This document shows positions 24,601 through 35,185 of a stretch of DNA of 64,000 nt, one piece after another. The stretch spans positions 356,580 to 420,579 of the forward strand of contig CH003241.1 of NCBI GenBank assembly GCA_000149265.1, read 5' to 3'. How positions within the stretch are numbered: the stretch's first letter is position 1; every line of letters begins with the position of its first letter. The translations under genes and the position numbers were made by a program. A model generated the notes under the pieces. That model was not told the DNA's origin. It saw only the letters and a program-made list of their open reading frames with translations, and ran no database searches. Origin of the DNA: Ciona savignyi (taxonomy: Eukaryota > Chordata > Ascidiacea > Phlebobranchia > Cionidae).

Positions 24601-27600
24601 GGTGACGAGCCCATCATGGTATAGAAACTTGGCTCGGTAAAAAATTTAAAAAAAAACAACAATAGTACGGTCGTGTGGCCAAATGCTTAACGCGACCGAT
24701 ACATATACCTATACTGTTATACAAAAACCAAGTAACGAACCCACCATGCTATGGGTTCGAAACTCGGCTCGGAAAAAAATAAAAAAACAACAAATCGCGG
24801 GTCGAAACCCAGCGAAGTAAAAATGTAGATTTAATTCCGGGTTTATCTAGTGGCGTGACCGAATGGATAGAGACACCGATGCATACCGTGTTCTGTACAA
24901 AAAGCGGTCCTTGTGACCAACCCATAGCGGGTTGAAAACTTATACAACAACCCACCAATTACCCGATTGGCTGAGCGCAGGTATTGCAAACTAACTCGGC
25001 TTCTGATTGGATAAAACGACGTGGTTCTAGAACCGGATGTTCAGCTTCTGCCACTGTAGGGCGCTCTTCAGCCGATTCGAATCGTTTTCCCTGCGTCACA
25101 AGAGAACCAACAGCCCCTGTGACGTATGTGGACATTAGCGTACGAATCGTGCGACTGGATGGCTGTGTTATTTGTATCCTGGCAGCTTGGGAAAACAACA
25201 TTAAAGAATCCATGATCGCCATCTGTTAACTCGAATCCACATTGGGTTTATTGAAACTATAGCAGTGGGGAAAACTAAAATGAGGGAAAGCCGGAAGGAG
25301 GGCACACTATAATGAGGATTATAACATTAGAGTTAGTTTTAAACATGGGGTTGGAGTTAGGGTTAGTTGTGGGGTGGAGATTAGTGTTTAGAGCAGCGTT
25401 TAAAGTAGTTTCTGCAATTTTAGTGAACAGTTTCCCTCCCATTTCCCTCCTTTTAGTGTTGCCCTATAGCAGTTTGTTGTGTAATTAAGACGTTATTGCT
25501 GTGTTAGTTAAACGCACCAACCCACTAGATTTGGACGCAAAGTACCGACTAGCCAGCGGTTAGTTTCGATCCTTTGACTAAACAAGCTAAGGTAACTCAT
25601 TAAGGAGTATGAACCAACCCCGGAAAAGGTGGATATCGGGGTCGGAGAGGTTTATAAATATTAAACCCCATTAATCATACAAGTTCACGCATGTTATTAC
25701 CTGTTTGCCCCACTGGTCGCGGTTTCTCTAATTGCTGGGCCAACGTCACCCATGTTGGATCCGCCGCCTTCATCCGACCCGGTTTGGCGTCCCAAGCTGT
25801 CGCACTGGAATATGATGTTGTGATTGTGGTCAATACTATGGTTAAAGAAGTACGGTTGTGTGGCCAAATGGTTAACGCGACCGATACATATACCAACTCT
25901 TATACAAAATAACGGTCCTAGGGGCGAGCCCATAATGGGTTCGAAACTTGGCTCGGTAAAAAAAAGGAATATGATGTTGTGATCGTGGTCAATACTATGG
26001 TTAAAGAAGTACGGTCGTGTGGCCAAATGGTTAACGCGACCGATACATATACCAACTCTTATACAAAATAACGGTCCTAGGGGCGAGCCCATAATGAGTT
26101 CGAAACTTGGCTTGGTAAAACAAATACTACAACGTCATCAAAAAAATAAAAATACCAATTTGTAGAAAATTATCTACTGGACAACTTTGTAATAGATTGT
26201 TTTTCCCTAAGTCCAACAGTATTCGCAGCAAACAAGGTCAAAGCAACCTTACTCAAAAGTGCCAAAAACTGCAAAAGTTTCGTCGTCGTCAAAGGGTTAA
26301 AGAAAGAGGTGGGAAAACGACACGGGTACAAAAGCTTTGTTCTGAACAACAAGATATGTTAAATTCACTTATTAAACCACTGGTTTCGACCACTCCCGCT
26401 CCACTTGCCTCACGTCCACCTAAACCCCAACTACAAAAAGTAGATCGTTGTATTTTTTATCGAGCTAAGTTTCGAACTCATGACGGGCTCGTCATTGGGA
26501 CCGTTTTTGTATAGGTCGGTATATGTATCGGTCGCACTTACCATTCGGCCACACGATCGTACATTGTATTTCTTTTAACGTGTTTTTTCAGCAGGTAGGT
26601 TATAACTCGCCACCCTTAACAAAATACCGAATTTGTAACAAATAGTTATAAAATAGAAACAAATGAACAGAACTGCTGCCCAACCGGTATAGTTACTGAT
26701 TTCGATCAAGAGAGACAACTTAATCGCCCAGTCCAGGTATGCGTTTAAATAAGAAATCAGAAAAGTAAAAATATCTGTAAACCGCAATGTCAATAAGCTT
26801 GGTGGAAGTCAACATAGAAAACAATCTTATTAAGTTTTCGCAACATCGTACTGCCAGCTGTTCTCATGTATGTTATCACCAGGTCCCTAGGGGTTAAATG
26901 GCAATTCTCTCTCGGTCAACTTATCATTCCACACAACTGCTGGGAATTAGCACGTCTATGACACAAAGTCTCAGAATATTTTTAACCGAAAAATTAGAAA
27001 GTTTAAAACAAAAAGCGCAAAACTTAACAAATATTTTTTTAAACAGTAAATCCAATTTAATTGAATATAAACTTGTTTTTTCGTTTTGGTTGAGACAACT
27101 GATTTTTTTAAATTGCACCGAAGATAGCAACAGTAATGAAGACAAAATTTGCTGAAAACTGTATTCCTTTTTATATGTACGGTCGTGTGGCCAAATGGCT
27201 AACGCGACCGATACATTCCTTTTTATATGTACGGTCGTGTGGCCAAATGGCTAACGCGACCGATACATATACCGACTACAATACAAAAACGGTCAGAGTA
27301 ATGATCTCATCATGGTTTCGAACCTTAGTTCAGTTAAAAAAATATATATATTCCTGTTTATATGGTTTCGCTTACAGTTTGACAACGATTTCCAAATCAC
27401 CAGTCGTAGTACGAATCAGAGCTTCAGCTTCAGCCATTGTTGAATCTTTTAACATTGTCCCGTTGATTGCAAGAAGAATATCCCGGCTCCTCAGGTTCGC
27501 CTTGGCCGCTGGTGAACCAGGCGTCACCTGAAAATCGAGATAATGTCGTTCAATGTACAATTTTAGTTACTTATCCAAGTACGGGCGCGAGGTGATCTGA

Positions 27601-27989
27601 CGATTTTCTGTTTGTTAACTCCCTTGGTATACCAGTTATTGTATACAATAACAAAACACAGGGCAACCCTAAAGGAAGGGAAATCAGAAAGGAGGGGAAG
27701 AGGGAATCTGTTCAACAAAACTATCGAATTAATTTTAACCCTTCCCACTAATCTAAACCCCAGAACTAATTCTAACCACATGTTTGAAACTAACTCTAAC
27801 TGCCCTAATATTCATTTTAGTGTGTAGTTTTCCTTCTTTCCGCTTTCCCTCGGTTCATTTTCCCCCGAAATACAATCAAAATAAAGGCAAACTTACCCTG
27901 GAAACCACCAGGTTCTGGTCGGCATCAGCGCCTCCTATGATACGGAACCCCCACGGTGGGCCTCCACTTAAAACCAATGTTTTCGACAT
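21663..27989 (-). CDS. PDZ and triple-LIM protein, Enigma/ZASP (PDLIM5/PDLIM7/LDB3) family
   Basis: Eight exons join in phase: 27989-27897, 27527-27376, 25804-25701, 25185-24963, 24358-24172, 23344-23224, 22468-22353, 21737-21663. They give 356 residues. Residues 1-82 are a PDZ domain: SKTLVLSGGPPWGFRIIGG (PWGF carboxylate-binding loop), VTPGSPAAKANLRSRDILLA and DLEIVVKL. A linker of about 100 residues follows. Three LIM domains start near residues 183 (CNTC...HKLCFVC), 243 (CLKC...HLACFVCAAC) and 305 (CYAC...HDRCFNCQKC) and run to the end (FPFCHNCK). PDZ plus three LIMs defines the Enigma subfamily, which links alpha-actinin at Z-discs and actin filaments to kinases. It is shorter than vertebrate Enigma proteins because the linker is short. 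In LIM1 the second finger starts C-x4-C (CSAPNC) instead of C-x2-C. Introns carry several SINE-B copies. Confidence 0.95.
22122..22231 (+). mobile_element. SINE-B copy
   Basis: CGTGTGGCTGAATGGTTAATGCG (A-box-like) and CACCATGGGTTCGAGACTG (B-box-like) separated by about 50 bp, then an A-rich tail. In the last intron of the PDZ-LIM gene. Confidence 0.8.
23600..23871 (+). mobile_element. SINE-A copy, rearranged
   Basis: Head region GAGTGGCTTGGTGGTTTAGCGCGTCG is followed by a duplicated middle: AATAGCTCCGGTAAC occurs twice (about 23664 and 23760). Ends ATCCTATCCTAT. Confidence 0.75.
24408..24950 (+). mobile_element. Four SINE-B copies in a row
   Basis: Copies at about 24408-24520, 24533-24648, 24666-24778 and a diverged one at 24851-24950. 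All are forward, with GTGTGGCCGAATGGTTAACGCG then GACGAGCCCATCATGG. The A-rich tail of each leads into the next. In intron 4 of the PDZ-LIM gene, close to both neighbouring exons. Confidence 0.85.
25807..26124 (+). repeat. Tandem duplication of SINE-B plus flank
   Basis: A 159 bp unit (25807-25965, repeated 25966-26124) contains GGAATATGATGTTGTGATNGTGG flank plus a whole SINE-B. The two units differ at very few positions, so the duplication is recent and copied the intron DNA abutting the acceptor of PDZ-LIM exon 3. Confidence 0.85.
26453..26563 (-). mobile_element. SINE-B copy, reversed
   Basis: B-box-like GTTTCGAACTCATGACGGGC at left, GGTCGCACTTACCATTCGGCC at right. To its left (about 26197-26455) is a Lys/Arg-rich plus-strand open frame of unknown significance. 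Confidence 0.8.
27178..27340 (+). mobile_element. SINE-B copy with duplicated head
   Basis: A 53 bp head segment (TTCCTTTTTATATGTACGGTCGTGTGGCCAAATGG and onward) occurs twice in tandem (from about 27165 and 27217). Only the second has a body with CATCATGGTTTCGAACC. Confidence 0.8.
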
Positions 27990-28379
27990 TTTAATAAATT
28001 TAACTTTCTCACTTGGAACTCAACACTGGCAAGATGGAACTCAAGACTGGCAAGAGTTGTTGTTAGCTTTAAATTGAACCAATCTGAAACGCGCCGGCGA
28101 CGCAAGATACAACCTTTCTTTCTGGCCGCAGACACGTCTGTTTTATATTCTAGTGACAGTGAGAAAAACGCAATATCGCCAGTCTCACAGCCATCGAACT
28201 GAATATACCAGAGAACGTCAAGAAAATTGGATATAAATTGCTTCAATATACCATTGAGGTAAAACTGTATGATCTCAACGGTTAGTTTTTAATAACATAG
28301 TGTCTCTTTTGGTCTCTGGTTCACACTGTCTTCTAATGTCGGGTGCCCAACCGCACTCTACTGAGAACACACCTTTCAG

Positions 28380-28905
28380 TTGCTGTTAATTTAGTTTTAT
28401 CCCGATTTGATGACTTCTTGTTGGAGATGTCAGTGCGATGTGGCATGCCTGTCACAATCATAATTTAGGAACATATCTTCGTTTAAGGGAATCACCGTAA
28501 GTAATTGTTTTCATTCCTTTTAATTGGTACAGAATGGCTAACAGTCCAACATTTCACCAAATTTGATCGAAATTAGAGCAGCCGTTAAAGCGCTAAGCCC
28601 AAAATTTTGGTTTCTGTATATCTAGACCACGTTGTCTAACAAATGACAAAGTTTCCTAGCGATTCCATTTCCGTTTCGGTTTTGATCTTCTCCTGGATTT
28701 ATCACCAAAAATTTTAGTTTCTGCATATCTAAACTATGCTGTCTAACAAATCACCAAGTTTCATTACAATTCCTTTATTCGTTCTGGTATATGTCGGGGC
28801 GACATGGCATGCGCCTGTCAAGCGTTTGACGAAAAAAACAGACAAAAATAATGTGTCCCGTTTTTTTAAAAAAAAATGGGACCCATAATAAGATTATTTT
28901 TTACT
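28380..28905. repeat. Interspersed repeat family D copy
   Basis: Shares GATGACTTCTTGTTGGAGATGTC, TATGTCGGGGCGACATGGCATG and CAAGCGTTTGACGAAAAAA with 19360-20330. Confidence 0.6.
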
Positions 28906-29007
28906 TCAGGGACTCTTTAGATACTGCTTGTAGAAAACACATGCATACTTGGTGTATAAAAATGCCTTTTGTGTTTTGAATCATTGCTTGGATAAACAAG
29001 GATTTGT

Positions 29008-29305
29008 CCGGCCGGTTGGTCTAGCGGTTAATTGCGTCGCTTTTCAATTGAAAGGTTGCAGGTGCGAAACTGGTCGCTAGCTGGGCGGTTGTGTCCTTGG
29101 GCAGGCACTTTACAGACAATGAATGAACCCAGCAGATTAATCGGTTCTACCAAATTAAAGGAACGTGTCTATCATATACATCACACTGGAATAGCTCCGG
29201 TAACCCGACGGTGGGCGCGAGGGGATCTGACGATTGCCTGTGTTATAACCCCCTTGGTTTTTCCACTCACGGGGATAAACATGAATATCCTATCCTATCC
29301 TAAGG
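29008..29305 (+). mobile_element. SINE-A copy, near full length
   Basis: Head GTCCGGCCGGTTGGTCTAGCGG, B-box-like GGTTGCAGGTGCGAAACTGG, body, and tail ATCCTATCCTATCCTA. A good reference copy for the family. Confidence 0.9.
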
Positions 29306-29959
29306 GCCATACAAAATGTGTTTTACAAATTGTGGTGGTTAAACACGGGGTTGCACATATGGTATTTGTAACTTCCCGACTAAGTACTGGCTTCTAACAC
29401 CTGTCTTTGTGAGAAGTTGCAGTATGCTTAGACGGCGTCTCTTATTCAGAGTTTGAAATAACGAGTCATTGTTTAAAACTTCTAAATTTATTCGAAATTG
29501 ACACGTGAATGATGGCGGGAACTAAGAGTCTTGTAAATGACGTTTTTCTAAGGAAAAATATATGTACAATTAAATGATCACAAATTTACTAATTTTAAAA
29601 AATGAAAACAATATTTACGAAATTGTGACTACACAGGAGCCAAAATACGTCATCTACATCTTAACAAAGTTTTCCAACCCACGTAGTGCTTTCTAGGAAA
29701 ACATCTTGCTTTAAAGCTTAAAAATTACGACTAACAATAAACGATTTATGTTTATCTAAAATATGCAATATGAATGAAACAAGTCTAAAATACGTAATAT
29801 AAATGAAACAAACTATAAAAGGTATAAAGACCATTTACGAGCAATGTGCTAAGACATAACACAACGTCATTTGTTTTGTATACAGAAACAAAACTGTGAT
29901 GGTTTGATAAATTGTCTTTAATGTGGCGTTTTGCATGCTGTTGAATTTACTGTTCTAGT

Positions 29960-30945
29960 ATGCCGACTTCCGCTAGCACGCGCTGGCGTAGGTACATTGG
30001 AGTTACATTGTCGATTATTGCAGCCTTTACAATATCCCTTTCAGCAGTTATTTACCAACTGACGAAAGACTCCGTTAGTTCGCAAGTATGGCTTCTTCGA
30101 TTCGTTATCATTTATATGATAAGCGTGCCATACCTTACAAAGGATGCCGTGAAGAACAAATTACCAGTAATGGACTTAAAAACAACTGTCTACCTTCTGT
30201 TGTATGGATTTAGCTCGATGGGTTCAAGTCTTTTGTTTTATCTCTCGCTTGATCAAATATCAGCTGGGGATAGCCTTGCAATATTCAACTCTTATTTCAT
30301 CCTTACATTGCTGTTTTCAGCTGTTGTATTAAAAGGTGAGGATTAAACTTTTGTAAAATATATACTTTTATTTTTGCTCTTATATCTTCAGAGAAACAGC
30401 ACCCGTGCACCTTCGTTCTGGCGATTGCGAGCATGGTTGGGGTGTTTCTCGTGTCTAGACCTAATTTTATTTTCGGTGAAGATAAAAAGACAACGGATCC
30501 AACACGCAACAGAACTTTGGGCCTCCTGTTGTCTCTGACATGCGCTTTCTTTACAGCTGCAGTGTTTATAGTCGGAAGACAATTACATAACAAAGTAAAC
30601 CTATCGCAAATGACGAGCAGCGTCAGTTCTCAAGCGCTGGTGGCGTTTCCGATATACGCTTGTATAACTGGGCAAGGATTGTATATTCCTTGTGTATCGG
30701 ACTGGGGATACCTACTAGCAAGTTCCTTATGTGCATGTACCTCCGTAATATTGCTAGCTAAAGCTCTGCAGCTTGAACAAGCCGGACCAGTATCAATGGG
30801 GTATAGCCTTTTAATCGTGTTTGGTTTTATTCAGGAAACACTTGTACTCCAAACTATTCCGCCGATTACAAGTGTAATTGGTGCCTTGCTTGTAACTCTT
30901 GGCTCTACAGGGACCATTTTCCTACGAATGAAGTATGGAAAATAG
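29960..30945 (+). CDS. EamA-type transporter, SLC35G family
   Basis: Two exons (29960-30335 and 30392-30945) with a 56 bp intron join in phase 1 to give 309 residues. Hydrophobicity predicts about ten TM helices in two five-helix halves, the EamA (drug/metabolite transporter) plan. Helix-rich markers include GVTLSIIAAFTISLSAVIY, LLYGFSSMGSSLLFYLSL, GDSLAIFNSYFILTLLFSAV and, in the second half, PVSMGYSLLIVFGFIQE. The fit is to SLC35G-like proteins, whose substrates are poorly defined, so I give no substrate. The N-terminus is short and the C-terminus ends in a small basic tail (RMKYGK). The ATG is preceded by TTTACTGTTCTAG and one T, i.e. a splice acceptor at the start, fitting a 5' UTR intron or spliced-leader addition. 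Confidence 0.9.
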
Positions 30946-31455
30946 TGAATTAGCACACGTCTATATTTGTGTATACTTTTATGCATTTAAGGCTTGCTCG
31001 TCTATTCATTCGCCATATGCGATTGCATGCAAAGGTGTCTCATAGTACGCCAACTCTTAGAGCTTTTCAATTAGTGTAGCGGTATTTAAAGCCAAAGTTA
31101 TTGGTTTTAAAGTAATAATTTTAGCACGGCGGAATTTTACACACCATGTATATTTATTAATTTGCAATGTGTCCCTAATTTATAAGTAATTTTTAGTTTC
31201 TTGTTATGGCATTTTAGAACACGACTTCTTGTCTGCTACTTTAAACGTGTAAAATAAGTTTTTCTTATTATAAACTCTGGGTAATTATGTATTATTAGAG
31301 GTTTCTTAACGGTCGACCTTGGCCTGATCGTTTCTCTCACCTTTGTGCTCTTACCAAGCTATACCCTGTATGCAATACACAATTATACAATAAATTAGAG
31401 AGTGTCAATCACGTATTAGCCACCATTATTTTTAAACTTACTTTGTCAGTACCGA

Positions 31456-31748
31456 CGGTTTAGTCTGGTGGTTTAGTGCTTCGCCTTTCAGCCAAAGGTT
31501 TGCTGGTACGAAACTGGTCGCTAGCTGGTCAGCTGTACCCTTTGGCAAGGCACTTACCGGACATTTTTAACCCAGAGGATTAATGGGTTCTACCAAATTG
31601 AAGAAACATGTAAATCATACACACAACACACTACAATAGCTCCGGTGACCCGACGGTGGGCACGAGGTAATCTGACGATTTCCCGTGTGTTAACCCCCTT
31701 GGTTTTCCCATTTACGGGGATAAACATGAATATCCTATATCATATTCA
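31456..31748 (+). mobile_element. SINE-A copy, near full length
   Basis: GACGGTTTAGTCTGGTGGTTTAG head, GGTACGAAACTGG B-box-like, TTTACGGGGATAAACATGAATATCC end. Diverged slightly from the copy at 29008. Confidence 0.85.
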
Positions 31749-31774
31749 GTGAGATCTCTATAATAAGGTCGCTC

Positions 31775-32345
31775 CTCTAAACTCGTCGTTCTGGACACAC
31801 CAATAGATGCCTAGAACACGTTCATGTACCTCTCCTTCTATAGCCGAATATCTTGCATCACCTTTACTCGATCATTGGCAGGAACGGATTTCACCACAGC
31901 GTTACTTGTGGATAGTCACTTTGTCAGTTTAAAAAAAACATACCTATGAAAGCAGATTACGTAAATCCTATACCAGTTGGATGACGGCTTGATCATCAAC
32001 GGCTGTTATAAGGCAGTCATTTACATAAAAAACTTGCCAAATTCCTTGACAGTTTCGCGCAGGCAGAACGTTGTGCTGCACGGTGAAGAGCGGGGACCAA
32101 ACAGATGCACTTTTATCGCCGCACAGTAGAGTGCACGATACGAACCTTGCTTGGTTTCTTTGTGTTTATTAAATAAAAGTTTAATGCGGTATGTACTACA
32201 AACTGTTTGTGGTATTTACTTCGTCTTCTAGCACTACTTCTGCGTGGCCATTGTCCAAAATCGGCGTCATGTACTTATATTGTACGGAAAAGGCAGCGTT
32301 CCTTGTCAGTCGATTTTTCATACTTGATAGTCTGTTCCGTTTTTA
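31775..32345 (-). pseudogene. BEL/Pao-type retrotransposon pol relic
   Basis: The minus strand, read with frameshifts and stops, shows short blocks like BEL/Pao reverse transcriptase in the right order: a TPILDNGHAE block near 32230-32265, a short VRIVHST block near 32130, and a LGIYWC block near 31800. These correspond to conserved motifs ahead of and within that RT. The frame is broken several times and no LTRs are visible, so this is a dead fragment. Assigned from remembered family motifs; a profile search would settle it. Confidence 0.5.
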
Positions 32346-32561
32346 ACCGACCTTCCGTATGTGCATTAAAATTGGATTCCTGTATAAACCAAAACTTTTT
32401 TTAGTTGAACTGGTGAACATACTTAAAGCGCCCTTAGTTCTGTGTAATTACACTTCTTCGTAATTTAAAGTGATGATAGTCGTTTACATCTAATCATTTC
32501 CTTTTATCCCGAGACCAACAGGAAAATAAACTCAAACAGATCAATTCCCGCGAACAGCACG

Positions 32562-32569
32562 TATATAAG
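32562..32569 (+). promoter_or_regulatory. Candidate TATA box of the Cys-rich gene
   Basis: TATATAAG lies 66 bp before the ATG at 32628, which would give a 5' UTR of about 35 bp. Position and sequence only; no transcript evidence. Confidence 0.45.
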
Positions 32570-32627
32570 ATACTGTAACAAAGGAATCAGTCGGGTTCGA
32601 TTATTAGCCACTACAGCAGTAAATATA

Positions 32628-35090
32628 ATGGGGTTTAGAGGTAAAATAGCAGTCACTTTCTGCATTGCTTTGATTGTAGAACTGGTGCCGGTATCTTGTT
32701 TTTCTTTCAGCACTTCTTCGGCTTCGGAATGTGTTAAAACGTAAGTTTGCTGGTATAGCATAGCCTATGTATCTTAGTGTGGTTACGACAGAATACACAT
32801 TGGTGTCCATGGTCAGGTTCCTGTAGCGATTGTGACGTGTTGAATACGTTGCAGTTCAGACGACCAATACTTTGTTAAAGGATAAATCTAAATTTACGGT
32901 TGATAGCCGTACGCGCTTCTACAGATTTTAGAAATATACACACACTGTCCTATGGATTGAACATCGTCTGCGTGGGAGCACAGGATAGGATATTTATGTT
33001 TAAACCCGTGAATGTGAAAACCAAAGTGGTTAACACACGGGCAATCGTCAGATCACCTCGCGCCCACCGTCGGGTTACCGGATCTATTGCAGTGTGTTGT
33101 GTATTATTTACATGTTCCTTTTTAACCCCCTTGGTTTTCCCATTCACGGGGATAAACATTAATATCCTATCCTATCCTATTTTTATTTCTTTCAGATGCA
33201 GCAACGGAAAATGCTCTTCGCTGTGCAGTTACCCAGGTATATAATAAAACGCAGCATTAGATGTAAATACTAGTTTTATTATACCTTCAAAATTATAATA
33301 ATACGTCAAAACAGGAAAACCAGGGGAGCAGTGTACAGAAAGGTAAGTCCAGCTAAAATATTTGTGGGTTAAAATATTTACAATGTCAAAACTATTTTAT
33401 AGATGCATAGATTCAAAGTGTACGAAGCATTGTTCAAAATCTACAAGTAAGCTTCAAAGTTTATAGATAGACTATGAATATGATTTTCTGGGCAAATAGC
33501 TTGTAAAGTTAGTGCATGGCTTATCAGCGAAGGGTTAGAAGCTTGAGTCTAAAGGGCAAGGCATTTGGCGGGCATTTCCTGAACCAAGTAAATTGGCGGA
33601 TGGTATTAAAACTGAACGAACGTCTCAGTTATGCACAACTCACTGAAAAAGTTCCAGTAATCTGAAGATGTATGTGAAGAAATCTGACTATAACATTTTT
33701 GATAATACTCTCTATAGTTTTGCGAGGCAATATGACTGTTGCATGTGTATTAACTTTTCCCTTTTTTCAATTTACAGGAATAAAACATGAATATACTACA
33801 TATTTGCCATTGTCATCTTTTTAATTACCATAACAAGCGCTATTGTTTTCAGGCAATGCAATCAACTCGTACTGTAAAATGGAGTAAGTATACTTAACTA
33901 TTATTACTTTCGAAGCTATGAACGCGATTTATACATCCATTGATTCCCCAATACATAGCAACCTAATACTCCTAACTAATATTTAAGTCGCCTACAAAAT
34001 GATTTTGCCTTACGTGTACCAATATAAATAAAAAGATTTAAGACAAATGTGCATAAACCGTCAAAACAGTGTTCTTAGACCCCTTCAGTATCAGCCAACA
34101 ACATTTATTTTAAGTTTTTACTGTATTTTAGATGTGTTAGCGGAAAATGCAACAGAAATTGTGTAACATCCACAGGTACAGTAATATTTTAAATTTTTCT
34201 CCATTTATATATAAATAATCCTTTAGTTTTTGCTTTGTTTTGTATGTGTGTTGCACCGTTGTAGCAGCAAGCTAAAGGGTTCGACACCAGTCCGAAACTA
34301 GAACATAAAAAAGGACGTGGCGGGAAAACGTGAAATAAAATTGGCTATAAAAAACTGTGGCAATGTCTTATATATATAATACACCTCAATAGATTTGATT
34401 ACACAAGTATGAGTATGTGGTACCTGACGATAACTTTGTTATAAGCATCCAATTAAAAAACAGTATTGATATATGCGCGGTATGCTGCTATATGTGTATT
34501 GGTCTACCTACGTCTTAACTTATCCCAGCCCCAACTGGTATGAGGCAAATCAAAGTTTTCGACAAGAAATCTTGGAGATTTTTTTCATTTTTAATTTGCA
34601 AATGTAATAATGACCAAATTTGGTTACCTCGTTTTTAAAGCGTTAAACTTTAATATTTTTAAAGGAGATTCGAGCTGCCTTTCTACCGTTTCAACAATCG
34701 AGGATATCTTACAATTAAGTTTGGATGACGTTAGGTAGGTTTATTGTGCTATTTTATATAATTTACCGAAGCTATAGACAACCGTATTTGTATATATTAT
34801 GTTTAAGACGCCAAAATTCACAACTTGGGTTTAGCGGCCACGTCTAATTTTACCGAAATTTAATAATTTATTGCTTCTTTTAGAGGTGTTCTTACGACTG
34901 TCGTTTTGCCGTTTTCCTATTTTTTATTAATAGTCCTGCTTCATGTTTTCATCGTGGAAACAAAAAACAAACTAAACTTTATTTCCATCTGACTAAATTT
35001 TAAATTTATAAATAACTGAATTATTATCAGTTTAATTCGACATTCTTTTGCAGGCGAAAGTGTTATCAAGTTGCAAACACCGACAACTAA
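32628..35090 (+). CDS. Secreted Cys-rich protein with three C-x3-C-x4-C-x3-C repeats
   Basis: Eight small exons, all GT-AG, join in phase without a stop: 32628-32740, 33196-33236, 33315-33342, 33403-33446, 33853-33883, 34132-34175, 34665-34734, 35054-35090. They give 135 residues. Residues 1 to about 24 are a signal peptide (MGFRGKIAVTFCIALIVELV). The mature part has three modules: ECVKTCSNGKCSSLC, QCTERCIDSKCTKHC and YCKMECVSGKCNRNC. Each has Cys spacing 3-4-3 and an invariant Lys before the third Cys. Two more Cys follow near the C-terminus, making 14 in all. Within each module an intron falls at the same residue in phase 2, and modules are joined by phase-1 introns, so the gene grew by exon-pair duplication. 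Small, basic and secreted, it could be an antimicrobial, protease-inhibitor-like or signalling peptide; function is unknown. I recognise no family. Confidence 0.85.
32983..33180. mobile_element. Two SINE-A 3' ends inverted against each other
   Basis: A reversed SINE-A part (32983-33118, GGATAGGATATTTATG to GCAGTGTGTTGTG) runs straight into a forward part (33119-33180, CCCCTTGGTTTTCCCATTCACGG to ATCCTATCCT). The outer 60 bp arms are complementary and would form a hairpin in intron 1 of the Cys-rich gene. Confidence 0.85.
34808..34980 (+). repeat. Interspersed repeat family C, partial
   Basis: GACTGTCGTTTTGCCG and CATCGTGGAAACAAAAAACAAACTAAAC match the right half of 7725-8070. In the last intron of the Cys-rich gene. 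Confidence 0.75.
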
Positions 35091-35179
35091 TTTCCAGTTG
35101 GCACCAATCGATCGTTATGTACATTTGGATGATAGTTGTATAATTTTTACTCAGAAAACGTACTGAAATCTCAAATTAA

Positions 35180-35185
35180 ATAAAT
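35180..35185 (+). other. Polyadenylation signal of the Cys-rich gene
   Basis: AATAAA about 90 bp after the stop codon at 35088-35090. Confidence 0.6.

Larger units (their letters stand above)
27990..29959. other. Intergenic region between divergent genes
   Basis: Promoter side of both the PDZ-LIM and SLC35G-type genes. Contains a repeat-D copy (about 28380-28905) and a full SINE-A (29008-29305). No supported exon. Confidence 0.6.

Noticed and set aside
25681-26092. Minus-strand frame with the peptide MGSPLGPLFCIRVGICIGRVN twice
   Set aside because: Produced by the 159 bp tandem duplication containing SINE-B; only the 25701-25804 part is a real exon, in another frame.
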